Positions 17,307 through 27,184 of a stretch of 64,000 bases of DNA are shown one piece after another. Made by a program: the position numbers and the translations under genes. Source of the stretch: Porcipelethomonas sp964621265 (GTDB lineage Bacteria; Bacillota; Clostridia; Oscillospirales; Ruminococcaceae); NCBI GenBank assembly GCA_964621265.1, contig CAZULQ010000001.1:174536-238535 (forward strand), in the 5' to 3' direction. The notes under the pieces are model-generated. The model was not told the origin of the DNA. It searched no databases and saw only the letters and a list, made by a program, of their open reading frames with translations. Every line of letters starts with the position of its first letter. Positions within the stretch are counted from its first letter, which is position 1.

Positions 17307-19096
17307 ACTGCTTCTTCCTTTTCCTTTATTTTTATTACTTCATTTTTATTGGTATAGTCCGCTGTATCAAGCTTCCATCGGCTGTCACCATTTTCTTCAA
17401 GGCTCAAGCTTTCAAAGCCGAACTGCTCAAAAAGCGTACTCACCATATTATTCTTCTTTGTCCTGTAATAGTAACCATAAATTGTCGTGATGTTTCTTTT
17501 ACGGCACTCGCTCACAAGGCTGTCGAGCATTGCAAACTCCATATCCCTTTTAAGAACTCTGCAGCTCATAAGCCACAGGTCAATGTGAAGCTCACTGCCT
17601 GTTATTCTGCCGATTACAACAGACACAACTCCGTTGTCGCCGAATTTATCCTCAAGCCTGCCGTAAATCGGAATGTATTCATTGCTTTTTGATATTTCCT
17701 CAATCTCAGACTGTGTGTATCGCTTAGTTGTCACATTAAACTGATTGCTCTTGTTTGTAAGCTGTGTTATTCTCTGGAGATACACGGGCGAAAAACGCTC
17801 GATTACAGCCTCCATTTCAAGGCTTAAAAGAAAATCCTTATAGCTTTCAAATTTTGCCTCAGACTGCGTTCTTCTGATGTTCGCCTTATACATATCGTTT
17901 CTTGCGATATCGTCCTTTGAAAAAATCGTAGTCTCAAAAAAACCGTTTCTGTCAAGTACTCTGATATATTCCTCAGGGCACTCGATTTCAGGTGCACAGA
18001 TATTAAGCTGTGAACGCACAATCTCACGCTCGACAGGATTGTCGTCCATGAAAACAAAGCTCTCGGGCAGTATTCCTATTTCCTCCGCAGACTGTGAAAT
18101 ATTTATGTTTTTAGGTTCCCAGTTTGCCTTGATTGAAACAAAGTCATCGGGACGCAGAACGCCGTCGGGATGGTTTAATCCCTCCAGCGCATTTTCCTCG
18201 TCATTCTTTGAGGCAACTGTCAGCATTACGCCTATTCCCGTCTGTTCCTTAATATAAGTCTGAAAAGCATGATATGCTTCCGCTGACGCTGTTTCATGCC
18301 CGATTTCTATTCCCGAAACTGTATCATCACCAATAACACCGCCCCAGAGTGTGTTATCAAGGTCAAGCGCCAGAGCCTTTCTGTTCTTTCCGAAAACAGA
18401 CTTTATGATATTCCCGAGATTATACGAAAACTCAGGGATTGCCTGCATACACATCGCATATTTATACATATACCAGTATTTCGGGTCAGACCATTCCTTT
18501 AAGCCATACTGCGCTGAAATATAGTTTATGTCATTGATATAGAAATTGTCATGCTCCTGCGCATACCCGCAAAAGAGCGTGTTTAGCCTGTTTATGAAAT
18601 TCACTCTGCCGTGAAAGTCCCATGCGTCACGGTTGCCGAGAGTTCTGTAAAATGGCTGTTCAAAATTATTCTGTATAACAGGACAATTGTAAACCTCTGA
18701 AAGCCTGTTCCACATGCCCTCAAAATGCCCGTACTGCCTCTCAAGCATTTCATCTGCCTGTGCCTTATCCATTGACATATCAAATTCATAAAACGACAGG
18801 TTTCTTGACGTTGTATGAATGTAAATGAGGTCGGGAGAAAAGCTCTGCAGTTCCTCATTACCGAACATTGCATCTTCCCAGTATTTGTTATACTCAGACT
18901 TGTAAAACTCTGCCTCAATGCCGTTACTGAGCAAAAACAGGTCAAGCACATTTACAATTTCATCGGTTGTCGAGCCTGCCAGAACGGCTATTTTTTTCCT
19001 TATACGTTCGCTGCCGTCAGACAGCAGTTCCTTTCTGATTTTCTTTCTGTTCTTGAGAATGTATCTGCTGTCAAACGGATAAAGTAATTCCTTCAT
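17303..19096 (-). CDS. FkbH-like HAD-IIIC protein (acyl-carrier loading enzyme)
   Basis: 597 residues in three parts: an SGNH-like N-terminal region (about 1-230), a HAD-IIIC domain with DLDNTLWGGVIGDD (Asp245/Asp247), and a GNAT-like C-terminal domain (about 420-575). In studied pathways FkbH proteins take 1,3-bisphosphoglycerate, dephosphorylate it and load glycerate on an acyl carrier protein. The HAD motif and adjacent ACP gene support that chemistry here. The long N-terminal region and the MBOAT neighbours suggest use in surface polymer acylation rather than polyketide synthesis. Confidence 0.85.
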   Translation of the reverse strand: MKELLYPFDSRYILKNRKKIRKELLSDGSERIRKKIAVLAGSTTDEIVNVLDLFLLSNGIEAEFYKSEYNKYWEDAMFGNEELQSFSPDLIYIHTTSRNLSFYEFDMSMDKAQADEMLERQYGHFEGMWNRLSEVYNCPVIQNNFEQPFYRTLGNRDAWDFHGRVNFINRLNTLFCGYAQEHDNFYINDINYISAQYGLKEWSDPKYWYMYKYAMCMQAIPEFSYNLGNIIKSVFGKNRKALALDLDNTLWGGVIGDDTVSGIEIGHETASAEAYHAFQTYIKEQTGIGVMLTVASKNDEENALEGLNHPDGVLRPDDFVSIKANWEPKNINISQSAEEIGILPESFVFMDDNPVEREIVRSQLNICAPEIECPEEYIRVLDRNGFFETTIFSKDDIARNDMYKANIRRTQSEAKFESYKDFLLSLEMEAVIERFSPVYLQRITQLTNKSNQFNVTTKRYTQSEIEEISKSNEYIPIYGRLEDKFGDNGVVSVVIGRITGSELHIDLWLMSCRVLKRDMEFAMLDSLVSECRKRNITTIYGYYYRTKKNNMVSTLFEQFGFESLSLEENGDSRWKLDTADYTNKNEVIKIKEKEEAV

Positions 19097-19120
19097 ATAT
19101 CTTTGTTTCCTGATTTTATT

Positions 19121-20542
19121 TTATTGTATTCTTATTCTTTCAATACCCTCTGAATTTTTACCTGTTGCACTGAATGTATTCATCGCAAAAAGCAGGTCTG
19201 TAATTCCCCATTCCCTGAAAAGTGAAACAGCATTCACTTCAAGATATCTCATATCAACAACATAGATATCCTCAAATGAGCCCGTAAGGCACGGCACTAG
19301 CGCATTGCCGTAGCTGTCCTTTACTATTGCAAGCTTTCTGCCGTTGGCAACATCTGTGTGCACATGTGTCACAGCCATATCCGTACCAATAAAGACAAGG
19401 TACCAGCTTACTGGGTCAACATTATCAATGTTAATAAGAAGCTTTCCCTCACGCTCATTTGTCATGTCAACGTCATAATATGTTGTTGTATACTCGTTTG
19501 TCGGCTTGTAGTAAGTGAATGTCTCGGGGTTGTCTTTCAGGTCAGCGTCTCCTGAATATCCGTAAAGCGTTCCGACATAGCCTTCCTTCTGCACCTTTTC
19601 ATAGCTGTCAAGCTCTGCAAACGGTACACCCGCTTCCTTCGCAAACTCCTCAGCCGCATAGTAGGCGCCGAGCTGTGACCAGTGGTGGTCTGTTCTCATG
19701 AAAATATCCTCGTCCTTGTGCTCCTTTAACGCACCATATGCATCAACAGGCGTTACGCCATCAAGGAACTCATTGATATTTGCAATATTATCCTCCTCAC
19801 TCGCTGAAAGGTCGGAGTACTTTTTCGGAAGATAGTATGAAACAGGCGTCGGACAAACCATTGAATAAACATTAATTCCGAGGTCATTTTTAAAGTTGTT
19901 GAGATACTGCGCATACTGTTCGCCTCTTGAATAGCTTCCGCCGAAAAGCATGATTCCCCTGTTTTTATAAACGAGGATATTGTTGCTCAGCTCTCCCTCA
20001 ATGTTCGGGTCGTCCATAGGGTCTGTTGTCGTTGTCACAACTGTTGTTGTAACAGGTTTTGTCGCCTTTGTTACTGCTGTGACTTTTGCGGCGGCTTCAG
20101 TAGGCGCTTCCGTCGGTGCTTCTGTCACAACCTCAGCAACTGCCTCAGGACGTTTGTCCTGCACAACAGGAGTACCGTAAATCTTCACTTCCTCCGACTG
20201 CATTCCGAAATTGTCACGGATTTCAGCAGTCAAGTGCTTGAAGTCCTCACGTCCAGGCACTGTGTCGTTATAATAATTTTCAATATCCGCCGTGTATTTA
20301 CCCGAGAAGTAATCAGTCCATGAAAACTCCGGAAACTTTGCAAGATTTCTGTTTTCTGTTTCGGAAACAGTCGGCCTTTCAAGCACAAGCATTCCCACCG
20401 AAACAGTCAGAAAAGTAAGCGCACAAATCACAACATTCACCCTTTTGAAAAATCCTGCAACACGGCTTTTCTTTTTGCGCGGACGTCGTTCTCTCAAAGG
20501 TTCGATATCATAGTCTATTTTTATATCATCTCTGAAATCCAT
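19121..20542 (-). CDS. DHHW-family (AlgX/AlgJ-like) membrane-anchored acyl-transfer protein
   Basis: 473 residues. A basic cytoplasmic N-terminus is followed by one transmembrane helix (about 36-55), a Pro/Thr-rich spacer (about 139-175) and an SGNH-like domain. The catalytic candidates are Asp285-His286-His287-Trp288 and Ser410 in IVKDSYGNAL, matching AlgX/AlgJ-type O-acyltransferase partners. In alginate-like systems such proteins take the acyl group moved across the membrane by an MBOAT protein. It is 11 bp after the MBOAT gene and 24 bp before FkbH. Confidence 0.85.
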   Translation of the reverse strand: MDFRDDIKIDYDIEPLRERRPRKKKSRVAGFFKRVNVVICALTFLTVSVGMLVLERPTVSETENRNLAKFPEFSWTDYFSGKYTADIENYYNDTVPGREDFKHLTAEIRDNFGMQSEEVKIYGTPVVQDKRPEAVAEVVTEAPTEAPTEAAAKVTAVTKATKPVTTTVVTTTTDPMDDPNIEGELSNNILVYKNRGIMLFGGSYSRGEQYAQYLNNFKNDLGINVYSMVCPTPVSYYLPKKYSDLSASEEDNIANINEFLDGVTPVDAYGALKEHKDEDIFMRTDHHWSQLGAYYAAEEFAKEAGVPFAELDSYEKVQKEGYVGTLYGYSGDADLKDNPETFTYYKPTNEYTTTYYDVDMTNEREGKLLINIDNVDPVSWYLVFIGTDMAVTHVHTDVANGRKLAIVKDSYGNALVPCLTGSFEDIYVVDMRYLEVNAVSLFREWGITDLLFAMNTFSATGKNSEGIERIRIQ

Positions 20543-20553
20543 CTGCTTTCCTC

Positions 20554-21957
20554 CTAAAATCTGAAGTACAGGAACGGGTTATTGGTTGCGTCAACAAGCA
20601 TAATACTGCTGATTATAATAAGCCCGATATTTACAGGTATCTTTACAAATTCAACAATACCCGAAAGTGCCGTACTCTTCTCTGCCTTTTTTCTGATAAG
20701 CTTTGCTATCGGGAACGAACAGATGACAGCAGCCAGTATCAGATACAGATTGTTTGTTACAGAAAGCTTTGTGAATTCATTGATTACAGGATTTCCGTCA
20801 AGACCTATAAGGTTGCGGAAAAACTGTCCGAGTCTGTCAAAGTCCTCGAAGTAGAATATTCCGAATCCGATTATAATTACGATTTTGTTATAAATATGTC
20901 TTACAACAAGCGGAATCTTTTTCATTCTCTTTTTACCGATTTTTATTTCAAGGAATATGAAAAGTCCGAAATATAATCCCCATATTACATAGTTCCAGCT
21001 TGCGCCATGCCACAGACCTGTACAGAACCACACGAGGAAAAGTCCGCCGTATTTGCGGCGTTTGCCGAAAATCGGAACATAGAGGAGATAGTCACGGAAG
21101 AATGTGCTGAGTGAAATATGCCATCTCTGCCAGAACTCAGATACGTCCTTGCAGATAAACGGGTAATTGAAGTTTTCGTCAAAGTGAAAACCGAATATAC
21201 GTCCGATACCAATTGCCATATCGGAGTAACCCGAAAAGTCAAAGTAAATCTGGAGGGCGTAAAGCACAGCACCAAGCCATGTTCCAAGAACTGAAAGCTC
21301 AGACAACTGGCCATCGAAAATCCCTGACACAACTGTGCTGAGATTATTTGAGATGATGACTTTCTTGCCAAGACCGAAAGCCAGACGTGTTATACCTGCA
21401 TAAAGGTCCTCAGATGTTGTTTTTCTTGAGTTGATTTCGGCTTCAATTGTACTGTAACGCACAATCGGTCCCGCAACAAGCTGCGGAAACAGCGAAACGT
21501 ACATAAGGAATTTCGGAAAGCTTGACTGAACATCAATTTTTTCCCATTGACAGTCGATTATATAGGAAATCATCTGGAAGGTAAAAAAGCTTATACCGAT
21601 TGGCAGCGATATGTCAGGAACGTTCAGGCTGGTTCCTGCAATGTTGTTGATATTGTCAACTATGAATGCGCTGTATTTGAATACGCCAAGCATAGCAATG
21701 TCAAAAATGACGGCTGAAGCCGTCGCAACTTTAGCTCCTGCCCCTCCCTTGTATCTCTCAATCATAAGCCCGAATGAGAAATTAACTGCCGCACTCATTA
21801 TCAGAATAAATACGTAAACAGGCTCTCCCCATGCATAGAAAAAGAGTGAAAATATCAGAAGAACCGCATTTTTATAGCTTATATTTTTATTTGCCGCATA
21901 TAAAATCACGCAAAGCGGCAAAAAAAGGTACAGAAAAAATAAACTTGAAAAGACCAT
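20554..21957 (-). CDS. MBOAT-family O-acyltransferase (AlgI/DltB-like)
   Basis: 467 residues with about ten or more membrane segments. The conserved MBOAT signatures are WQRWHISLSTFFRDYLY-like (His280) and GLWHGASWNYVIWG (His317, the catalytic His). MBOAT proteins of this type move acyl groups to the outer face of the membrane for transfer to polysaccharides or teichoic acid. As first gene of an operon with DHHW, FkbH and ACP genes, it probably moves an FkbH-derived acyl unit instead of acetyl-CoA-derived acetate. The acceptor polymer is unknown. Confidence 0.92.
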   Translation of the reverse strand: MVFSSLFFLYLFLPLCVILYAANKNISYKNAVLLIFSLFFYAWGEPVYVFILIMSAAVNFSFGLMIERYKGGAGAKVATASAVIFDIAMLGVFKYSAFIVDNINNIAGTSLNVPDISLPIGISFFTFQMISYIIDCQWEKIDVQSSFPKFLMYVSLFPQLVAGPIVRYSTIEAEINSRKTTSEDLYAGITRLAFGLGKKVIISNNLSTVVSGIFDGQLSELSVLGTWLGAVLYALQIYFDFSGYSDMAIGIGRIFGFHFDENFNYPFICKDVSEFWQRWHISLSTFFRDYLLYVPIFGKRRKYGGLFLVWFCTGLWHGASWNYVIWGLYFGLFIFLEIKIGKKRMKKIPLVVRHIYNKIVIIIGFGIFYFEDFDRLGQFFRNLIGLDGNPVINEFTKLSVTNNLYLILAAVICSFPIAKLIRKKAEKSTALSGIVEFVKIPVNIGLIIISSIMLVDATNNPFLYFRF

Positions 21958-22153
21958 TTTGTCAGCTCCATTTTAGTAAAATTTGTTTTCTATTTATAGT
22001 TTTGTCTACACACTGATTATCTTTTTTGTCTTTTTCCACATTTTGACCAATTTTCATTAATCAAAATATGCATTTTAACAGTTTTTTAATAACATTTATA
22101 TAAATAATCCGACGCAATACGTCAAATTGACTATAAATTTCAACTATAATTAC

Positions 22154-22182
22154 ATTATACAACATTAATTTACACGTTGCAA
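22154..22182 (-). promoter_or_regulatory. Promoter of the MBOAT-DHHW-FkbH-ACP operon
   Basis: On the minus strand TTGCAA (22182-22177), 17 bp, TATAAT (22159-22154). It gives a leader of about 190 nt. A short GACG/CGTC stem lies in that leader near 22110-22124. The rest of 21958-22236 shows no gene. Confidence 0.6.
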
Positions 22183-22235
22183 TACCATAGCAAAAATTTT
22201 GCACATTGCACAATTTAGCCCCGTCAAAACAAGAA

Positions 22236-22262
22236 AAAGGAGTGACATTTGCCACTCCTTGA
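22236..22262 (-). terminator. Terminator of the SPFH/NfeD operon
   Basis: AAGGAGTG pairs with CACTCCTT around a GCAAATGT-type loop, followed on the minus strand by TTTTCTTG. Confidence 0.8.
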
Positions 22263-22279
22263 TTTCCCATAATATTCAA

Positions 22280-23266
22280 TTAATTTTTGGCGATTTCGCC
22301 GTCATTTTCCTTGATTACGCCCTGCAGACCTGCTGCAAGTCCCGCAACGCTCTGTATTTCGCTTGGAATAATAATCTTTGTTGCCTTGCCGTCAGCCACT
22401 CTCGGAAACGCTTCAATCGCCTTGTACTTGAGTACATTATCAGACGGATTCGCTTCATTGAGAATTGCAAGTGCATCAGCCTTTGCCTTCTGTACAGCGG
22501 CAATAGCCATTGCTTCACCCTCAGATTCACGGATTTTCTTTTCCTTCACGGCTTCAGCTCTGAGTATCATAGCTTCCTTTTCAGCCTGTGCTTTCAGAAT
22601 TTCAGCTTCCTTTGCAGCTTCAGCACGGAGAATCTGTGATTCCTTTTCACCCTGTGCAACGAGAATTTTAGACTTCTTTTCACCCTCAGCAAGAAGAATC
22701 TTTTCACGGCTTTCACGTTCAGCCTTCATCTGCTTTTCCATTGAATCCTGAATTTCTCTTGGCGGGAGAATATTTTTAAGCTCAACACGGCTTACCTTGA
22801 TGCCCCAGCGATCTGTCGCTTCGTCAAGGATTGCTGTAATCTGTTTGTTAATTCTGTCTCTTGATGTAAGTGTTTCATCGAGAACCATTTCACCGATTAT
22901 GTTACGAAGAGTTGTAGCTGAAAGATTTTCAATAGCAGAAATCGGACGTTCAACACCATAAGCATACTGCTTTGCATTTGTCACCTGGAAAAACACGACA
23001 GTATCAATCTGCATTGAAACGTTATCCTTTGTGATAACCGACTGTGGCTGGAAATCAACAATCTGGTCCTTGATAGAAACTCTTTTTGCAATTCTGTCAA
23101 GGAACGGTACGAGGAAATGAGGACCTGTTCCCCATTCTGCATAGAATGTTCCGAGTCTTTCAACGATGAAAACCTGTGCCTGTGGTACAATTTTAATTCT
23201 TGTTATAAGAATTATCAGTACAAAAATTGCAATACCAAAAATTATATATCCGAGTGAATCTTCCAT
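22280..23266 (-). CDS. SPFH/Band 7 membrane-raft protein (QmcA/stomatin-like)
   Basis: 328 residues. An N-terminal transmembrane helix (about 5-22) is followed by the SPFH domain (QAQVFIVERLGTFYAEWGTG onward) and a long coiled coil rich in Ala/Glu/Lys (about 170-270), typical of flotillin/stomatin proteins. They assemble into large membrane rings and influence membrane protein quality control. The gene follows an NfeD gene by 16 bp, the classical partnership in bacteria. Confidence 0.88.
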   Translation of the reverse strand: MEDSLGYIIFGIAIFVLIILITRIKIVPQAQVFIVERLGTFYAEWGTGPHFLVPFLDRIAKRVSIKDQIVDFQPQSVITKDNVSMQIDTVVFFQVTNAKQYAYGVERPISAIENLSATTLRNIIGEMVLDETLTSRDRINKQITAILDEATDRWGIKVSRVELKNILPPREIQDSMEKQMKAERESREKILLAEGEKKSKILVAQGEKESQILRAEAAKEAEILKAQAEKEAMILRAEAVKEKKIRESEGEAMAIAAVQKAKADALAILNEANPSDNVLKYKAIEAFPRVADGKATKIIIPSEIQSVAGLAAGLQGVIKENDGEIAKN

Positions 23267-23282
23267 AAATTACCTCCAAAAA

Positions 23283-23729
23283 TCAATTATTGACAGTTTC
23301 TTTTGCAAGAGAAACAAAAAGCTTTGTTCCCTTTATATCGTCGATTGTAACAACGCTTCCCTCAGGAATAACAGAATTATCCGTTGAAACAGCCTTCCAG
23401 TCGACTCCGTTAAGTCTTGCACGCCCCTTGTCGGCGGCATTGTTGACTTCCTCTATGATAGTTGCCGTCTTGCCGATATCTAGCTCCATATTGGTCGGCT
23501 GGGTATCTCCCACCCTGAACTTCGAAAGCAGTGGTCTTGTAACAGACAAAAGCAATACTGAAACGAGAATAAAGACAAACATCTGAAGTCCCATTCCAAA
23601 TCCGCAGAGTGCCACAATAAACGAAGCAAGCGCACCCGCCGCAAACCATATCGAAATAAGCTGCATGGTCGCAAGCTCTGCTATAACCATAATAACAAGT
23701 ACAGCACCCCATAGAATAAGGTGTCCCAT
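23283..23729 (-). CDS. NfeD-family membrane protein
   Basis: About 148 residues: two to three hydrophobic helices (about 2-70), then a small OB-fold domain starting at IGKTATIIEEV. This is the short NfeD form that accompanies SPFH proteins. I prefer the ATG at 23729, 6 nt after AAGGGGAG; the GTG at 23735 abuts that site. The C-terminal OB domain is thought to bind the partner. Confidence 0.85.
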   Translation of the reverse strand: MGHLILWGAVLVIMVIAELATMQLISIWFAAGALASFIVALCGFGMGLQMFVFILVSVLLLSVTRPLLSKFRVGDTQPTNMELDIGKTATIIEEVNNAADKGRARLNGVDWKAVSTDNSVIPEGSVVTIDDIKGTKLFVSLAKETVNN

Positions 23730-23808
23730 AAACACTCCCCTTTCTGAAATATTGTATCTTTATTTTATCACATCTTTTAAAATAATACAATAGTTTTGAG
23801 AAAAAATA

Positions 23809-23831
23809 AGGGCGGTCTGAAACCGCCCCAT
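23809..23831 (-). terminator. Terminator of the dockerin gene
   Basis: GGGCGGT pairs with ACCGCCC around CTGAA; on the minus strand it is followed by TTATTTTTTCTC. Confidence 0.85.
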
Positions 23832-23841
23832 TATGTATTGA

Positions 23842-25908
23842 TTATTCAAGTGGATTTGACTCAGGATTGAGTACATACATAGCAACCTTTACGGCATCGC
23901 CTACATCAACAGTACTATCACCGTTTACATCAGAAATAACCTTCTGTGCATCTGTGAATCTGTAATTTTCAATGATGTAGTTTGAAATCCAGATTACGTC
24001 ATAAACATCAACTGATTTATCAAAGTTAGCGTCGCCTGTTAAAATAGGCTCATCACCGGGTGCAACATCCATTCCTATTAACAAAGACTCCCAGTAACCT
24101 ATATCAATAACCTGATTTACGCAATACCAGCATTTTGCCATTTCCATGATATCTTCTTCTGTAATTTCCCCCGTCACAGCAGACTTATCCATATCATTAA
24201 AGTACAAATGAAACTTATATTCATAGAATAAATCATCAACCGCAATATTAATCGGACTTTCAATCTGATAATTCACTGTACCACCAAGCAACTTTTCAAT
24301 CGCCTGTTCCGTTGCATTTGCATTGTAGTTGGTATCCTGAACATGTAGTTCAACAAGATGACCCGATATTCCGCCATATAATATAAGATCTTCTCCATAT
24401 TGTTCTACTGAATTTACATCATTTTCAATCTCAGTATACATATCCTGTGCACCATCAAGGGCCAAGAATTCCTCATCGCTCATATTGTAAAGTTCTTCTA
24501 AGGTGTATGTTGGTGGGTCAACAGGGAGGATTGGGTCGAAGGTATTGAAGTGATGTGCAACATCACAGAAAAACCAATCTTCCTCAACAGATTTTATTCT
24601 GCTATCATTTTCAAGAGCAGCCTTCATACTTTCAATACAGGATAAATCCTGCTTCTGTTCCGCAGTGAAGTTGCACTGATATCTGCCATCGCCACGATAG
24701 TATACTGATGAAAAACCGAATTCCATAAGGTCAATATTTACGTTTGCAGGGTCATTCAATTCAGCTACCAAAAAAACACCACCGCAGCCATGCATGGTAG
24801 CTGTAATAATCGAAGCCTTCGAAACAAGTCCGTCTGCAAGCCATGCATTTGCAAGCTTGCTTATCTCAGCCGCTTCCTCATAGGTGTCAGTCGGAATTGA
24901 GGAAAGCTTATTATTTCCATAAGCCTCCATCCATGACAAACAATCGTTTTCAACGGAATATCCCACAGGAAGTCCTAAAAGCTCATCTGTCAATTCAGTA
25001 TATTTATTATGCTGCAGAAGAACTCCATATTCTATATGCTCTATTTCTATAATTTGTCCGTCCTTATAGCATCTTACATTATCCTTTTCCCACGCAATAT
25101 TTGCAGGGTCAGAAAGATATGCGACACTTTCAGACATTGTAAATGATGTTTCTCTTTCAGCGTCAGCAGGAACAACAGGTTCTAAATTTAAGTATCTGTG
25201 AGGAACTTCACAAAGTTCATAATAAAGTCCTACTGATGATACGTCTACTGTGTCGTCATTAATTATTTCATGGGATAAATCCACATAGTAATCCTGCTCC
25301 AACAGCTGTTCCTCAGTGAGTCTGCATAAATATACACCGTCTCCGCAATCCGTAATATTTTCTGCAGGGAAGCCATATACAGTAAGGTCAATGGTATCCT
25401 CAGGATTTCTCAGTTCGACTTCAAGCGAATAATTATTGGCACAGCTGTAATCCACAACTGTCATAATCGAAGCCTTTGAAACAAGTCCGTCATCAAGCCA
25501 TTTATTTGCAAGTCGGCTTATATCCTCCGCTTCCTCATAAGTCACAGTTTCAACAACAGAAACAGTATCATCAGCCGAATCCTCAACCGCAACATCATAT
25601 GTTGTTACGGAATACCCCGCAGGAAGTCCTAAGAGTTCGTCCGTCAGAACAGTATTCTTGCTGTGCTGTAAAATAACACCGTATTTTGTACTGTTCACAA
25701 ACATTATTAATCCGTCTGAGTAATAGTGCCATTTTGTATTTCCCCATACAAGATTTGCAGGGTCGGAATAATATGCGTCCTCTTCTGTCATTGTGAATGA
25801 TGTGTCTGCGGTTGCCTCCGCAAAAGTCGTTGTTGGCATGACAGCCGCAGATGTCGATAAAACAACTGCAGATAAAACGCATGCCATAAGTCTCTTTAAT
25901 TTTCTCAT
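23842..25908 (-). CDS. Secreted dockerin protein with internal duplication
   Basis: 688 residues with a Sec signal peptide (about 1-34, ending near TTFAEA). Two related blocks of about 200 residues each begin SFTMTEED and SFTMSESV, share ELLGLP-GYSV, and contain the alternating 'YGV-LQH' pattern. A third, different domain lies at about 480-620. The C-terminus is a type I dockerin with two calcium loops (DANFDKSVDVYD and DVNGDSTVDVGD). Dockerins plug proteins into a cohesin scaffold (cellulosome or amylosome). No glycoside hydrolase fold was recognised, so its cargo role is unknown. Gene-free 25909-26223 upstream shows only AT-rich sequence and an AAGGAGG ribosome site. Confidence 0.85.
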   Translation of the reverse strand: MRKLKRLMACVLSAVVLSTSAAVMPTTTFAEATADTSFTMTEEDAYYSDPANLVWGNTKWHYYSDGLIMFVNSTKYGVILQHSKNTVLTDELLGLPAGYSVTTYDVAVEDSADDTVSVVETVTYEEAEDISRLANKWLDDGLVSKASIMTVVDYSCANNYSLEVELRNPEDTIDLTVYGFPAENITDCGDGVYLCRLTEEQLLEQDYYVDLSHEIINDDTVDVSSVGLYYELCEVPHRYLNLEPVVPADAERETSFTMSESVAYLSDPANIAWEKDNVRCYKDGQIIEIEHIEYGVLLQHNKYTELTDELLGLPVGYSVENDCLSWMEAYGNNKLSSIPTDTYEEAAEISKLANAWLADGLVSKASIITATMHGCGGVFLVAELNDPANVNIDLMEFGFSSVYYRGDGRYQCNFTAEQKQDLSCIESMKAALENDSRIKSVEEDWFFCDVAHHFNTFDPILPVDPPTYTLEELYNMSDEEFLALDGAQDMYTEIENDVNSVEQYGEDLILYGGISGHLVELHVQDTNYNANATEQAIEKLLGGTVNYQIESPINIAVDDLFYEYKFHLYFNDMDKSAVTGEITEEDIMEMAKCWYCVNQVIDIGYWESLLIGMDVAPGDEPILTGDANFDKSVDVYDVIWISNYIIENYRFTDAQKVISDVNGDSTVDVGDAVKVAMYVLNPESNPLE

Positions 25909-26223
25909 GATTTTTTCCTCCTTTTAAAAATTGCTGATTTTCAGCTTCTATATATTAGACGATAAAACTTACTCTTTTTCTCACCTTTTTTCACAAAAAA
26001 CAGTCACAAATTTTCAGGTGGTATTTTGTGCATATTTTACACAGAGAGTGAAATAATTTTCGCACTCCCACTTCAGCTTATATCTGATTTAATTATATCA
26101 CATAAAAAAAACAAAAACAGTGTATTTTTCACCAATATTTATATAACTTTTTTATGCATATACACCAAGAAAATAACACACAAAATTCATCAGGTAAATT
26201 TCTTTTATTGTGCAGTATTGCAC

Positions 26224-26252
26224 TTGTATTTTCCGATACAGAGTGATATAAT
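26224..26252 (+). promoter_or_regulatory. Promoter of the pantothenate/CoA operon
   Basis: TTGTAT (26224-26229), 17 bp, TATAAT (26247-26252). It is followed by an ATACTACCGC/GGCGGAGTAT imperfect stem (about 26276-26302) in the short leader, then ACGGAGG before panB. Confidence 0.55.
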
Positions 26253-26326
26253 ATATAATGTATGTAATATAGCGAATACTACCGCTTTTATGGCGGAGTA
26301 TACCGCAACTGAAACGGAGGAATACC

Positions 26327-27184
26327 ATGAAAAATACGGTTGCAACAATTATGAAGCAAAAGCTTGAAAAAGACCGCATCACTATGTTGACTGCCTATGA
26401 TTACTCCACAGCACGTCTCATCGACGAAGCAGGTATTGAAATGATACTTGTCGGCGATTCGCTTGGCATGGTTATGCTCGGATACGAAGACACGCTGTCG
26501 GTCACCATGGAAGATATGATTCATCATACAAGGGCTGTAAGCCGTGGCGCAAAAAACGCAATGATAGTCGCTGACATGCCGTTCATGTCATATCAGACAA
26601 GCGTTTATGATGCAGTAGTAAATGCAGGAAGGCTCATGAAGGAAGGCAGAGCAAATGCCGTAAAGCTTGAAGGCGGAGTGGCTTTTGCAGAACACATCAA
26701 GGCTATCACAGACGCCTCAATCCCCGTTGTGGGACACATCGGCATGACACCGCAGTCGGTTAACATGTTCGGCGGCTTTAAGGTTCAGGGAAAAGACGAA
26801 GAGGCTGCCGCTAAAATCATTGCCGACGCAAGAGCAATTGAAAAAGCGGGAGCATGTGCGGTTGTGCTTGAATGCGTACCGGACAGACTCGCTTCCTATA
26901 TTTCCGAAACGCTCACTATTCCGACAATAGGAATAGGTGCGGGAAAAGGCTGTGACGGACAGGTTCTTGTATATCAGGATATGCTCGGAATGTATTCTGA
27001 TTTCACGCCTAAATTTGTAAAGAAATTCGCCGATGTTGGTACTGCCATGAAAGCGGCGTTTAAAGAATATATAGAAGAAACAAAGTCGGGAGCATTCCCG
27101 TCTGAAGCACACAGCTTCAAAATGAACGAAGACATGGATTTTGAAAAGCTTGAAAGGGAATGTGAAGAAAATGCAGGTAGTTAA
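26327..27184 (+). CDS. panB: 3-methyl-2-oxobutanoate hydroxymethyltransferase
   Basis: 285 residues. Recognisable PanB segments are TAYDYSTARLIDEAG, VGDSLGMVMLGYEDTLSVTM (substrate and Mg site), VKLEGG, VVGHIGMTPQ and GIGAGKGCDGQVLVYQDMLG. It adds a hydroxymethyl group from 5,10-methylene-THF to 2-ketoisovalerate, the first step to pantoate. It is the first gene of panB-C-D-coaX-coaBC and overlaps panC by 14 bp. Confidence 0.95.
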   Translation: MKNTVATIMKQKLEKDRITMLTAYDYSTARLIDEAGIEMILVGDSLGMVMLGYEDTLSVTMEDMIHHTRAVSRGAKNAMIVADMPFMSYQTSVYDAVVNAGRLMKEGRANAVKLEGGVAFAEHIKAITDASIPVVGHIGMTPQSVNMFGGFKVQGKDEEAAAKIIADARAIEKAGACAVVLECVPDRLASYISETLTIPTIGIGAGKGCDGQVLVYQDMLGMYSDFTPKFVKKFADVGTAMKAAFKEYIEETKSGAFPSEAHSFKMNEDMDFEKLERECEENAGS

